Assembly (NCBI GenBank): GCA_017882165.1
Contig: JADGPZ010000013.1
Span: 1 to 35,926 of the forward strand
From: Candidatus Kapaibacterium sp.
GTDB lineage: Bacteria; Bacteroidota; Ignavibacteria; Palsa-1295
DNA length: 35,926 nucleotides
Direction: 5' to 3'
Positions 8,004 to 14,642 of the stretch are shown in pieces (positions within the stretch are counted from its first letter, which is position 1; the number at the start of each line of letters is the position of its first letter). A program made the position numbers and the translations under genes. The notes below the pieces were generated by a model that worked only from the letters and a program-made list of their open reading frames with translations, was not told the origin of the DNA and made no database searches.

Positions 8004-8040
8004 TCGCGGTCGCGAGAAGAATAGGAGATGAAGCTACCAT
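7982..8040 (-). pseudogene. remnant of a TIR-domain N-terminus, copy 1
   Basis: The minus strand encodes F-I-S-Y-S-S-R-D-R-E-Q-A, the characteristic first strand and loop of TIR domains, out of frame with the ATG at 8040 and stopping at 7982. The DNA at 7998-8033 matches 8865-8900, which encodes the same motif in the second stub, at 30 of 36 positions. A short deletion after the start codon shifted the frame. TIR domains act in signalling or as NAD-consuming defence effectors, but no functional domain remains. Confidence 0.55.
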
Positions 8041-8124
8041 GCGGCATTTTGTCTTGAACCATTCAAAGATTCATGCTAACACACGAGATGAAACCCTGCC
8101 GTGCGTTCAAACGCGTAGGAGACA

Positions 8125-8775
8125 TTATCTCGCGATAATGATTCTCCTCGAAACAATAAATTGATCTCCACTAAAGGACTCGCCGACAATTCGGACGATA
8201 TACGAGCCTGTTGCAATGCTCGAGGCATCCCACTTCCATGTGGTCGTCTTTGACGAAGCGATCTCTTTGCCGAGCAGATCGTAAATTCCGATCTCTGCCG
8301 TGCGGACGCCGCTTGATATGATGTTGATATTATCCGTCGCAGGATTCGGCGTAATAGTAAACGAGACATTGCTCGGAAGAGAGTTCGCGACTCCCGATGC
8401 TGCGACAGTGCCTACTAATTCGTATGTTTTATTGCAATCGCACGTCAATGTTCCCCTAAATATTCCAGTGGAGTTTACGCCAGGCGTGAAAGTAATCGTA
8501 AACGTTGCCGAATCACTCGAAACCATGGTCGGCGATTGATCGACGGTAAATACATCTGATCCGGCGGTGATGTTAGCGGGTATTGTTCTCGCCAAGCCAA
8601 TGTAACCGGTTTCGGTCCAAGTCTGGGTTTGTGAGCCTCCGGGTATGGCTGTAAATGAAGACGGTCCAAAATACTCATTTACGCAGGCTGTTGCTGTCCG
8701 ACTAAAAATGGACATTGAGCACAGCAGCATGAGAAAAGCCGCCACACTCAAAAATGAAGTACGATGAGCTTTCAT
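8125..8775 (-). CDS. small secreted protein with T9SS C-terminal sorting domain
   Basis: A 216-residue protein with an N-terminal signal peptide (hydrophobic run FLSVAAFLMLLCSMSIF), a beta-rich middle of about 100 residues (TFTITFTPGVNSTGIFRGTL, like the Ig-like choice-of-anchor or HYDIN type domains), and a C-terminal type A sorting domain: FTITPNPATDNINI, AEIGIYDLLGKEI, then SYIVRI and IIIAR. T9SS cargo is moved across the outer membrane and the tail is removed or anchored. It has its own start, with no operon partner, and is flanked by TIR and sorting-domain debris on the same strand. The role of the 90-residue mature domain is unknown. Confidence 0.83.
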   Translation of the reverse strand: MKAHRTSFLSVAAFLMLLCSMSIFSRTATACVNEYFGPSSFTAIPGGSQTQTWTETGYIGLARTIPANITAGSDVFTVDQSPTMVSSDSATFTITFTPGVNSTGIFRGTLTCDCNKTYELVGTVAASGVANSLPSNVSFTITPNPATDNINIISSGVRTAEIGIYDLLGKEIASSKTTTWKWDASSIATGSYIVRIVGESFSGDQFIVSRRIIIAR

Positions 8776-8818
8776 ATTGTTTTGACAAGAAAAGTGGATG
8801 AAACCACGAAAGATCGAC

Positions 8819-8911
8819 CTAAAGCGAACGTGTTTCTCTGGTAAAAGTTTCGGTGAGCAGTTCGGCCTGCTCGCGGTCCTTCGAGGAATAGGAGATGAAG
8901 ATGTCAGCCAT
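8819..8911 (-). pseudogene. truncated TIR-domain N-terminus, copy 2
   Basis: The frame from ATG 8911 gives MADIFISYSSKDREQAELL, a textbook TIR start, but stops after 30 residues (ETRSL, TAG at 8819-8821). A TIR domain needs about 130-150 residues, so this is a broken gene, or a leftover attached to unrelated sequence. It is related to the stub at 7982-8040 on the same strand. Transcription or translation of such a short piece is unlikely to matter. Confidence 0.6.
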
Positions 8912-9055
8912 GCCCCAATGCTGGAAACCGAACTGTATGCCGGTCACTTCAAGCAGGCTTGAAACCCACGGCGCAGGTAAAGCATTTCGCCCAGTACAGC
9001 TCGCGCTGCCCCCCGTTGCGAAGCCTTTCCAGAATCGCGCCTGTTCAGCAGCGAT

Positions 9056-10831
9056 ATGGACGCCGCCTTGCTTTCCCACCTGACTCCGCTTGCCAGGGAT
9101 TATCTCACCCACTTCGACGGGTCACCCATTCGGGACTTCTTCGCCATCGATCCGGCTGCACCGCACGAGCAGATGGCATCGCCCACGATGCGCGCACTGA
9201 TCGACGCACGTCTCGCACGGGAGCGCGCGCTTCCGGCAGCGCATCGGGCTGCGGTTGTGGCTTCCATTCACGGGACGATGGCGTCGGTGAGCGCGAACAC
9301 TCCGCGCGTTCTAGAGAACATCGAGCTACTCAAACAGCCGACCACGCTCGCCGTCGTCACCGGCCAGCAGCTTGGCATATTGGGAGGACCGCTCTACGCG
9401 TTTTACAAAGCGTTCACGGCGATCCAGCTTGCCAGAAAACTTTCCGAGGAATTCAAAGAGCTGTCGTTTGTCCCGGTCTTCTGGCTTGAAGGGGAGGACC
9501 ATGATCTGGCGGAAATTGCGAGCACGCATGTGCTGAACGCCGAGTCGCAACTCGAAACCATCCACTACCGGCCGTCTGCCATAACGCAGGGCGACGAGAA
9601 GACGTGGAAGAAACAAGTTGGCCCGATCGTGCTGGAGCAAGCGGCGCTCGACGCAATGCTTGACGAACTTCACACGGCGCTGCCACCGACAAGCTTCACG
9701 GACGAGATCGTCGCGCTTGTTTGCGAGTGTTACGCCCCCGGCCGCACCATGCAAGAAGCTTTTGCGCGGGTACTTGCAAAGTATTTTTCCGATGACGGCC
9801 TGTTGCTTTTCGACGCTGGCCCGCGCGCGATGAAATCGCTCGGCCGCGAGCTATTCCGCCATGAGATCGAGACTTCGCCACAGCTTTCCGAGCGCATCGT
9901 GCTCCAATCGGTACGGCTCGAAGAGGCGTATCACGCGCAGGTCAAGCCGCGAGCGCTCAATCTCTTCTTCATCAACGACGATGGCGAGCGGCTGCCGATC
10001 GTCGAACACGAACGGACTGGACACGACACGCAGCGGACATTCTTCCTCAAAGGTAGCCGGAGGACGTTCACACTCGAAGAGTTGCTGCGATTTGTTGATG
10101 AGGAGCCAGAGCGGTTCAGTCCTAACGTCGTGCTGCGTCCGATTTATCAGGACACGCTGCTGCCGACGGTTTCCTACGTTGCCGGACCTGGGGAAATTTC
10201 CTATTTCGCTCAGTTCAAGCCTGCTTATGAATGGGCGGGAATTCCAATGCCACTCATCCATCCCCGCATGGGTGCGACGTTGATCGAGGAACGCTTCGAG
10301 CGAACATTCACGAAGTTCCAACTCACTGCCGAAGATGTTCTTGTCGAGGGTCACGGCCGGAATACGGCGCTATTCGATCAGATGATCGCCTCCGATCTTG
10401 AGCCAGCGTTCGAGGCGGTACTTGCATCCGTTGACGGTTTGCTTGAGGACCTGCGAGAGAAGGTCGTTCGCGCAGAAGTTACGTTGGATGGCGCACTCAC
10501 TGGGCTGAAGGGCAAAGTGCTGACCGCCATACGCGATTTTGAGGGGAAGACTCTCGCCGCCGAGCGCAAGCGTCACACGACCACGAAAGCGCAACTTGAT
10601 AAGCTGCTTGCATCGCTCCTGCCCGGAGATGAACTACAGGAGCGAGAGCTGAATCTGTTCTACTTCCTGAACAAATACGGCCTATCCTTCCTGGAATTGC
10701 TGAAATCCGCACTTAGGCCCATAGCCCTCGACTTCCATGAACATCACGTAATTCATATCAAAGACCTCACGATTGGCCGGCCCTCGGCCTCGACTGCGCC
10801 GAGAGAACTTCCCCTGCCACAGAACGGTTAA
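9056..10831 (+). CDS. bshC: putative cysteine ligase BshC (bacillithiol biosynthesis)
   Basis: BshC catalyses the last step of bacillithiol synthesis, joining cysteine to GlcN-malate made by BshA and BshB. The 591-residue protein has the family signature TTLAVVTGQQLGILGGPLYA (residues 96-115) followed by FYKAFTAIQLA and PVFWLEGEDHDLAEI (140-154), which form the nucleotide-binding Rossmann part. Residues about 440-530 form a long coiled coil (LREKVVRAEVTLDGALTGLK and onward) as in B. subtilis BshC. It is somewhat longer than the usual 530-550 residues. bshA and bshB are not in the window; bsh genes are often scattered in Bacteroidota and relatives. The gene stands alone, before tRNA-Arg(ACG). 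Confidence 0.93.
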   Translation: MDAALLSHLTPLARDYLTHFDGSPIRDFFAIDPAAPHEQMASPTMRALIDARLARERALPAAHRAAVVASIHGTMASVSANTPRVLENIELLKQPTTLAVVTGQQLGILGGPLYAFYKAFTAIQLARKLSEEFKELSFVPVFWLEGEDHDLAEIASTHVLNAESQLETIHYRPSAITQGDEKTWKKQVGPIVLEQAALDAMLDELHTALPPTSFTDEIVALVCECYAPGRTMQEAFARVLAKYFSDDGLLLFDAGPRAMKSLGRELFRHEIETSPQLSERIVLQSVRLEEAYHAQVKPRALNLFFINDDGERLPIVEHERTGHDTQRTFFLKGSRRTFTLEELLRFVDEEPERFSPNVVLRPIYQDTLLPTVSYVAGPGEISYFAQFKPAYEWAGIPMPLIHPRMGATLIEERFERTFTKFQLTAEDVLVEGHGRNTALFDQMIASDLEPAFEAVLASVDGLLEDLREKVVRAEVTLDGALTGLKGKVLTAIRDFEGKTLAAERKRHTTTKAQLDKLLASLLPGDELQERELNLFYFLNKYGLSFLELLKSALRPIALDFHEHHVIHIKDLTIGRPSASTAPRELPLPQNG

Positions 10832-10876
10832 TGGCTCCCCGCAACGAGAAGTGTGAATTTGGGACTGGAATGGTGA

Positions 10877-10904
10877 TTTCATCTTTCATAATTCATCTTT
10901 CATC
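10877..10904. repeat. degenerate heptamer array before tRNA-Arg(ACG)
   Basis: Four tandem heptamers TTTCATC, TTTCATA, ATTCATC and TTTCATC end 10 bases before the tRNA. The layout resembles the arrays at 688-753 and 5748-5797, although the unit sequence differs. They sit in gene junctions, two of the three beside tRNA genes. Confidence 0.75.
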
Positions 10905-10914
10905 TTTGCCGAAC

Positions 10915-10988
10915 GCACCCGTAGCTCAATTGGATAGAGCATCTGACTACGGATCAGAAGGTTTGGGGTTCGACTCCCTACGGGTGCA
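10915..10988 (+). tRNA. tRNA-Arg (anticodon ACG)
   Basis: The acceptor stem GCACCCG (10915-10921) pairs with CGGGTGC (10981-10987), with discriminator A at 10988. The anticodon stem TCTGA/TCAGA encloses CTACGGA, giving anticodon ACG (A34 normally converted to inosine), which reads CGU, CGC and CGA. The T-loop TTCGACT is canonical. A strong terminator follows. Confidence 0.96.
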
Positions 10989-11000
10989 CTTGGTCTCGGT

Positions 11001-11031
11001 AAGTCGTTGGAAACCAATGACTTATTTTTTT
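11001..11031 (+). terminator. Rho-independent terminator after tRNA-Arg(ACG)
   Basis: AAGTCGTTGG pairs with CCAATGACTT (10-bp stem with one G-T pair) around an AAA loop, followed by A and seven T at 11025-11031. Placed 12 bases after the tRNA end, it is the clearest plus-strand intrinsic terminator in the window. Confidence 0.88.
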
Positions 11032-11172
11032 GCCCGTTACTTTGAGTAACGATCCCGCAACAAAAGTAGCCCTCGAAGTCAAAAATGAACGCCTGATTTC
11101 GCAAGCCTTTTTGCCGGGAGGTCTGCTTCCTTTACACTCGCGGATTTGTCCTTGGTTGACGTTCAGGAGAAC

Positions 11173-11439
11173 TTACGATTTGAGCCAATTACTGACCCCG
11201 GTGTGGAAGCCTTTCCAATGCCCGGTGGCCGTTGAGACCTCCGCGATATAGAGTCGATCGTCCTTACCTTTGCCAACGAAGGGCTTAAGCTTATCGTAGA
11301 TTTCTTGAGCCGTAAATGAGGTGGAGACTAAGTAGGCTGACTCGCCCACTTCATGCCAGTCGAATTTTTTGATCGCCGCGCGGCATGAACTTTCATCATT
11401 ATGATCTGAGATGTCATAGGATACGATGTAAACTGCCAT
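11173..11439 (-). CDS. Cas2-like / SinR family protein, solitary
   Basis: A protein of 88 residues from ATG 11439 (MAVYIVSYDIS). It has the VYIVSYDI first strand, a helix (SCRAAIKKFDWHEV) and GESAYLVSTSFTAQEIYDKL, which resemble the ferredoxin-like fold of the Cas2/VapD superfamily, especially proteins annotated as SinR family. The C-terminus DDRLYIAEV...GHWKGF also fits that group. No cas1, other cas gene or CRISPR array is in the window, so a role in spacer acquisition is unlikely; some relatives are nucleases. The open frame extends 12 codons upstream, but those residues (AFQNTNKQRTN) lack family features. A 10-bp inverted repeat lies at 11480-11529 just upstream. Function unknown. Confidence 0.68.
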   Translation of the reverse strand: MAVYIVSYDISDHNDESSCRAAIKKFDWHEVGESAYLVSTSFTAQEIYDKLKPFVGKGKDDRLYIAEVSTATGHWKGFHTGVSNWLKS

Positions 11440-11479
11440 GTTGGTACGTTGTTTGTTTGTGTTCTGGAACGCCATCTAA

Positions 11480-11529
11480 CGGCAATAAGTCAGAGCCGCC
11501 CGTTGTCGCGAGCAGTACTCTTATTGCCG
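11480..11529. promoter_or_regulatory. 10-bp inverted repeat upstream of the Cas2-like gene
   Basis: CGGCAATAAG (11480-11489) and its exact complement CTTATTGCCG (11520-11529) are separated by 30 bases. The position upstream of the minus-strand gene suits an operator or an mRNA leader structure. It might also be the ends of a tiny decayed mobile element. No T-run follows, so it is not a typical terminator. Confidence 0.45.
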
Positions 11530-11540
11530 CAATTCAAAAC

Positions 11541-11642
11541 TTAGTTGTGTCGGATCGTTTTATGCTTCCGGGCTATCCTCATCGGATTCCCTCCACGATC
11601 CTCGAACAGCTCTGCCACACTAATCTCGTGATTCGTTGTCAT
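11541..11642 (-). CDS. possible 33-residue small protein, hypothetical
   Basis: Between the Cas2-like gene and the LuxR-type gene, the minus strand encodes MTTNHEISVAELFEDR followed by a basic tail with RIARKHKTIRHN and a TAA stop. The composition looks protein-like, and it lies 33 bases after the upstream gene on the same strand. It has no Shine-Dalgarno sequence and matches nothing recognised. It may be chance. Confidence 0.22.
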   Translation of the reverse strand: MTTNHEISVAELFEDRGGNPMRIARKHKTIRHN

Positions 11643-11674
11643 GGTTACTTGGAGACTGAATTCCGGCTATGGAA

Positions 11675-12067
11675 TTAGATTGAGTGCAGAACGGAGATAA
11701 GGCTAATGCTCCGCTCCCCGATCCTCAGTTTCTCTCTCGCGTGCGATCGATGTGACTCGACACTGCTTTTCGATATTGAAAGAATGGATGCACTCTCCTT
11801 GATGCCAACGAATGCGCGAGCAAGGATACAGACCCTCAGTTCCATCGGTGTAATGGCTGGCGCGCGATTCAACAGCCTCCTACAGAAGTCCGGATGGATC
11901 TGACTGAGAAACTGCTCGTAATCCTTGATGCGGTACTCATCCTCGATCTCCGCAAGGGTTCGAGGAATGCTTTGCTTTGTTGTCGACCCGCGAGTTCCTT
12001 TTCGGCCGTCGAGTCCGGGCGGCATCCGCGTTGATGTTTCTGGCTTTGCGCTAATCTTGTTGAACAT
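11675..12067 (-). CDS. short LuxR-type helix-turn-helix protein
   Basis: A 130-residue protein whose C-terminal half (about residues 72-125) is a LuxR/GerE-type HTH: ITPMELRVCILARAFVGIKE followed by SILSISKSSVESHRSHAREK. The form with SVESHR and KLRIG is typical of Bacteroidota regulators, in which this HTH often follows TPR repeats. Here the N-terminus is short, basic and probably disordered, with no receiver or sensor domain. Its ATG at 12067 lies 17 bases inside the end of the lipoprotein gene, so the two are likely an operon. It probably controls transcription; the target is unknown. A later in-frame start at 12025 is possible. Confidence 0.68.
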   Translation of the reverse strand: MFNKISAKPETSTRMPPGLDGRKGTRGSTTKQSIPRTLAEIEDEYRIKDYEQFLSQIHPDFCRRLLNRAPAITPMELRVCILARAFVGIKESASILSISKSSVESHRSHAREKLRIGERSISLISVLHSI

Positions 12068-12551
12068 AATTCAGTATGAGTATTAGATTTGGATTGGTCC
12101 ACGAGACCGAGATCTTTGCTCCAGATAAGAGCGATACAATCGTCGTATCGGGAAAGGGGCATGACTGTGAATTGATCGTGACCGTGGAAGGGATAAATGA
12201 GAGCGAAGCCGAATCGATCTCGTTCGAGCCCACAGGTAAATATCGAAGATCACTGACTGAGGAGATTGCAACCAGTCCCAGGGATTGCGAGGACTCATTC
12301 TCCGCGATGAAAGTATTCAGATCCAACGGGGAATTCCTCGCCCGATGTCGAGTCTGAGAGGTTCCGGATCGATTAGTATCTTGAAGCGAGCTCGTGGAGT
12401 GACCATTTGAGTGCAATGCCGGATTTGAGTCTACGGCAGGACCGATTGATTGCGAGGTGCATGACGCGAGTAGCAACGCGATCGATAAAAAGGAAATGTG
12501 AATCGGAGCGAATCCGATTGACGAGATTGCGTCGATTGAGATGTGTTTCAT
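12051..12551 (-). CDS. putative lipoprotein, hypothetical
   Basis: A 166-residue protein with a long N-terminal region, a hydrophobic run (HISFLSIALLLA) and lipobox LLASC. After it comes a Ser/Asn/Gln-rich linker to about residue 75 and then a small beta-rich part with two cysteines. No family was recognised. Its end overlaps the LuxR-type gene by 17 bases. The combination of a surface lipoprotein and a DNA-binding protein might be a cell-surface sensing pair, but there is no direct evidence. Confidence 0.6.
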   Translation of the reverse strand: MKHISIDAISSIGFAPIHISFLSIALLLASCTSQSIGPAVDSNPALHSNGHSTSSLQDTNRSGTSQTRHRARNSPLDLNTFIAENESSQSLGLVAISSVSDLRYLPVGSNEIDSASLSFIPSTVTINSQSCPFPDTTIVSLLSGAKISVSWTNPNLILILNYVQQD

Positions 12552-12737
12552 GGGTGGACGTGGTTAATGACTTGCAGTTTTGCGGTTGACCCGAGGCTTT
12601 CCCCGGACTTGTTGCTGCAAAACTCGGCTCAAACTTCAGTATAATTGCAGGGCTTTTGGAGACTTTTTGGATATATAGTGAGTTTAGGTGGGGGTGTATA
12701 ATATCTCCGAGTTCTTTGGCCTAATTGATCTTTCCTA
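12552..12737 (+). promoter_or_regulatory. divergent intergenic region with a TATAAT box
   Basis: The space between the minus-strand lipoprotein gene and the plus-strand helical-protein gene must hold promoters for both. On the plus strand TATAAT occurs at 12697-12702, 36 bases before the ATG, but no convincing -35 element lies 16-18 bases upstream. The long T- and G-rich stretches have no strong hairpin. Confidence 0.3.
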
Positions 12738-14315
12738 ATGGCCCATCAGTCAAAAGTCTTCGAACAGCTGCGCGAATTGACTCGAATTGTCTCAAGTGTG
12801 GGACCGTCTGGGTGGCCTATGCTCTCCCTGAAAGCAATCGCAAATTCACGAGCCCCCTACGCTCAGTTATTTCGCGCGATCGTCGGTATCGATCAGATTA
12901 CTGAAGCGGAGGCATTTCAGAATCTGTTTCCGAATCACATCAAGGGCGTCGGCTCTCAGCAAGTGAACGATGCTCGTTCCTTCGGCGAGATACACGACTC
13001 ACAATTCCGAAAGACGAAATCAAGGCTTAAGACGCGGCTCCTGAATACCCTCTTTGTTCTTCGATTGGAAGATGCAGGCTACTCGCATTTTAGCCAGACA
13101 CTGTTCAGCGTGAATCGCAAAGTATTTCTTGCTCGGGTTTTGGGTGTACTCGGGGCAAGGCTTCACTCCGTTTCGATTGCGAGGAAAGGGATTGGCGAAG
13201 CAATGGTCATCGAGGAATGGTCGTGCGCGATGGATTTGCTCGTCATTCTTCGAATCGACGCGGCACAACGAGGGGATTCAAAAGCACACAAGCTATACCA
13301 TACTCAATTCGAGTATTGTCAGAAACTGCATGAGACCGAGCAAAACGCTGAAGTGTGTGTGGAACGCCTTCACATTGCATTTGCAAAGTCCGGCGGCGAG
13401 AAGCCTTCACACGCAGACGAGGCAGAGGAGGGGGCAAGAATCGTCGGCGGACTTTCGAAACAATATCCCTCCTTCAAGTTAAGTTTTATCGGACTACGCC
13501 TTCGAGTACTTGCAAGCCAGCTACGGATGGATTATGCCGAAACGATCTCGATTTGTGACGAAGCGTTTGCACTTCTTAAACGCTATCCGATCTTCAGCAA
13601 CCACGCTCGGTATGCTGAGTACGGCCTGATGGGTCTGATCTCCGCAGTCCAGAGCCACAACGACACTATAGTAACTCGCTATGTCGCTCTTTGTGAAGAA
13701 CACCTCGACACCGGTAAGGATAATTGGTTCGTGTTTAAGGAGCTGCAATTTCTGCATTTGATGCGGAGCGCAACCTTCGAGGATGGGTTCAATATCGTGC
13801 AAGAGGTCCTTCGTAATCCGCGGTCTAAGATTCAAACTCAAGCGGTCCAGGATAAATGGGCGCTATTCAGACTCTATGCCGAATTTGCAACGAATGCAAG
13901 GGTTCCTGTGACCAGACCGGCAGATTTCAATATGCTCGTACCGTCTTTGACGGGTGACAAAGCTGGTTTGAACCCAGGGATGATTGTTCTTCACATACTT
14001 CTTCTTGCGAAACGAGGGCAGTTTGGTGAATTGAGGGATCGGATTGACTTCATTCGTGGCTATCGCAAACGGCACCTGAAAGGCGCCCAGAATTCACAGG
14101 CGAATCGATTCTTCAAGATGCTTGAGTTGATTGAGACGTGCGATCTCGATTACAACAAACTCCTCCGGAAATCTCGCACTCTACTCGAAGAGTTGAAGCA
14201 AAGCGAGGTGAATGAACCGATTCAAGGTGAACAGGTCTTGGCATACTCATGGATTTGGAATCGGCTCCTGGATTATCTTCGTGAGTATCATCCACTCCAT
14301 GGCAGAGCGGGTTGA
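12738..14315 (+). CDS. large all-helical protein, hypothetical (TPR-like)
   Basis: A 525-residue protein without signal peptide or membrane segment. It consists of successive amphipathic helices of about 15-20 residues, separated by short turns, as in TPR or SHNi-TPR-type superhelices, though no exact TPR consensus is visible. The start MAHQSKVFEQLRELTRIVSS is helical, and the segment RKTKSRLKTRLLNTLFVLRL is strongly basic. It is divergent from the lipoprotein/LuxR-type pair and could be functionally linked, since in Bacteroidota LuxR-type HTH domains are often joined to TPR repeats; this is inference. GC content and codon choice do not differ strikingly from the neighbours. Confidence 0.6.
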   Translation: MAHQSKVFEQLRELTRIVSSVGPSGWPMLSLKAIANSRAPYAQLFRAIVGIDQITEAEAFQNLFPNHIKGVGSQQVNDARSFGEIHDSQFRKTKSRLKTRLLNTLFVLRLEDAGYSHFSQTLFSVNRKVFLARVLGVLGARLHSVSIARKGIGEAMVIEEWSCAMDLLVILRIDAAQRGDSKAHKLYHTQFEYCQKLHETEQNAEVCVERLHIAFAKSGGEKPSHADEAEEGARIVGGLSKQYPSFKLSFIGLRLRVLASQLRMDYAETISICDEAFALLKRYPIFSNHARYAEYGLMGLISAVQSHNDTIVTRYVALCEEHLDTGKDNWFVFKELQFLHLMRSATFEDGFNIVQEVLRNPRSKIQTQAVQDKWALFRLYAEFATNARVPVTRPADFNMLVPSLTGDKAGLNPGMIVLHILLLAKRGQFGELRDRIDFIRGYRKRHLKGAQNSQANRFFKMLELIETCDLDYNKLLRKSRTLLEELKQSEVNEPIQGEQVLAYSWIWNRLLDYLREYHPLHGRAG

Positions 14316-14642
14316 TATTCAGTCATCTCCGCAGCACAATTGGAAGCGCGATAGGGATAGTATGCAGTTCTATTGCAGATCATCTGCAAATAATCACCTA
14401 CTCTATCCTCTTACGAGAACACCGTCGCCCTTGTTAGAAGGTGCAAGCCTTCACCGGCTCGCATGTGAATCAGTTAGATAGGTGAGGCTTGGGCTCGTCA
14501 GGCACCAAGCACACAATCCTGCTGCGCGTGCAACACTCGGGGTCGGTCCTGAGTGTGATAGCTAACCCCTCGGCACGATCGGCTTGCGTTTATGACACAT
14601 CCTCCCTCGATGCCCCTTTCAAACAATAATTGCTCTATCCGT
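14316..14642 (+). other. structured leader region upstream of the secretome operon
   Basis: No gene is seen here. Three consecutive hairpins lie before the large T9SS gene: GAAGG/CCTTC (14436-14456), GCTTGG/CCAAGC (14487-14510), and the strongest, ACACTCGGG/CCTGAGTGT (14533-14556, 9 bp with one G-T pair and a 6-base loop). None is followed by a T-run. They may form a 5' leader structure. No known riboswitch was recognised. Confidence 0.35.

Noticed and set aside
7813-8040. A 75-codon frame starting at ATG 8040 as an intact small gene
   Set aside because: Its first 25 residues are an out-of-frame reading of TIR-like DNA and its last part is a sorting-domain tail; the frameshift shows it is debris.
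11004-11017. 14-base match between the tRNA-Arg terminator stem and the 18-bp repeat at 28822/28960, as att sites
   Set aside because: The shared part is itself a short palindrome-like TTGGTTTCCAA, matches of this length are expected by chance in 36 kb, and the orientation is inverted.
11173-11529. CRISPR locus near the Cas2-like gene
   Set aside because: No regularly spaced direct repeats of 23-37 bases are present here or anywhere in the window, and no other cas gene is seen.
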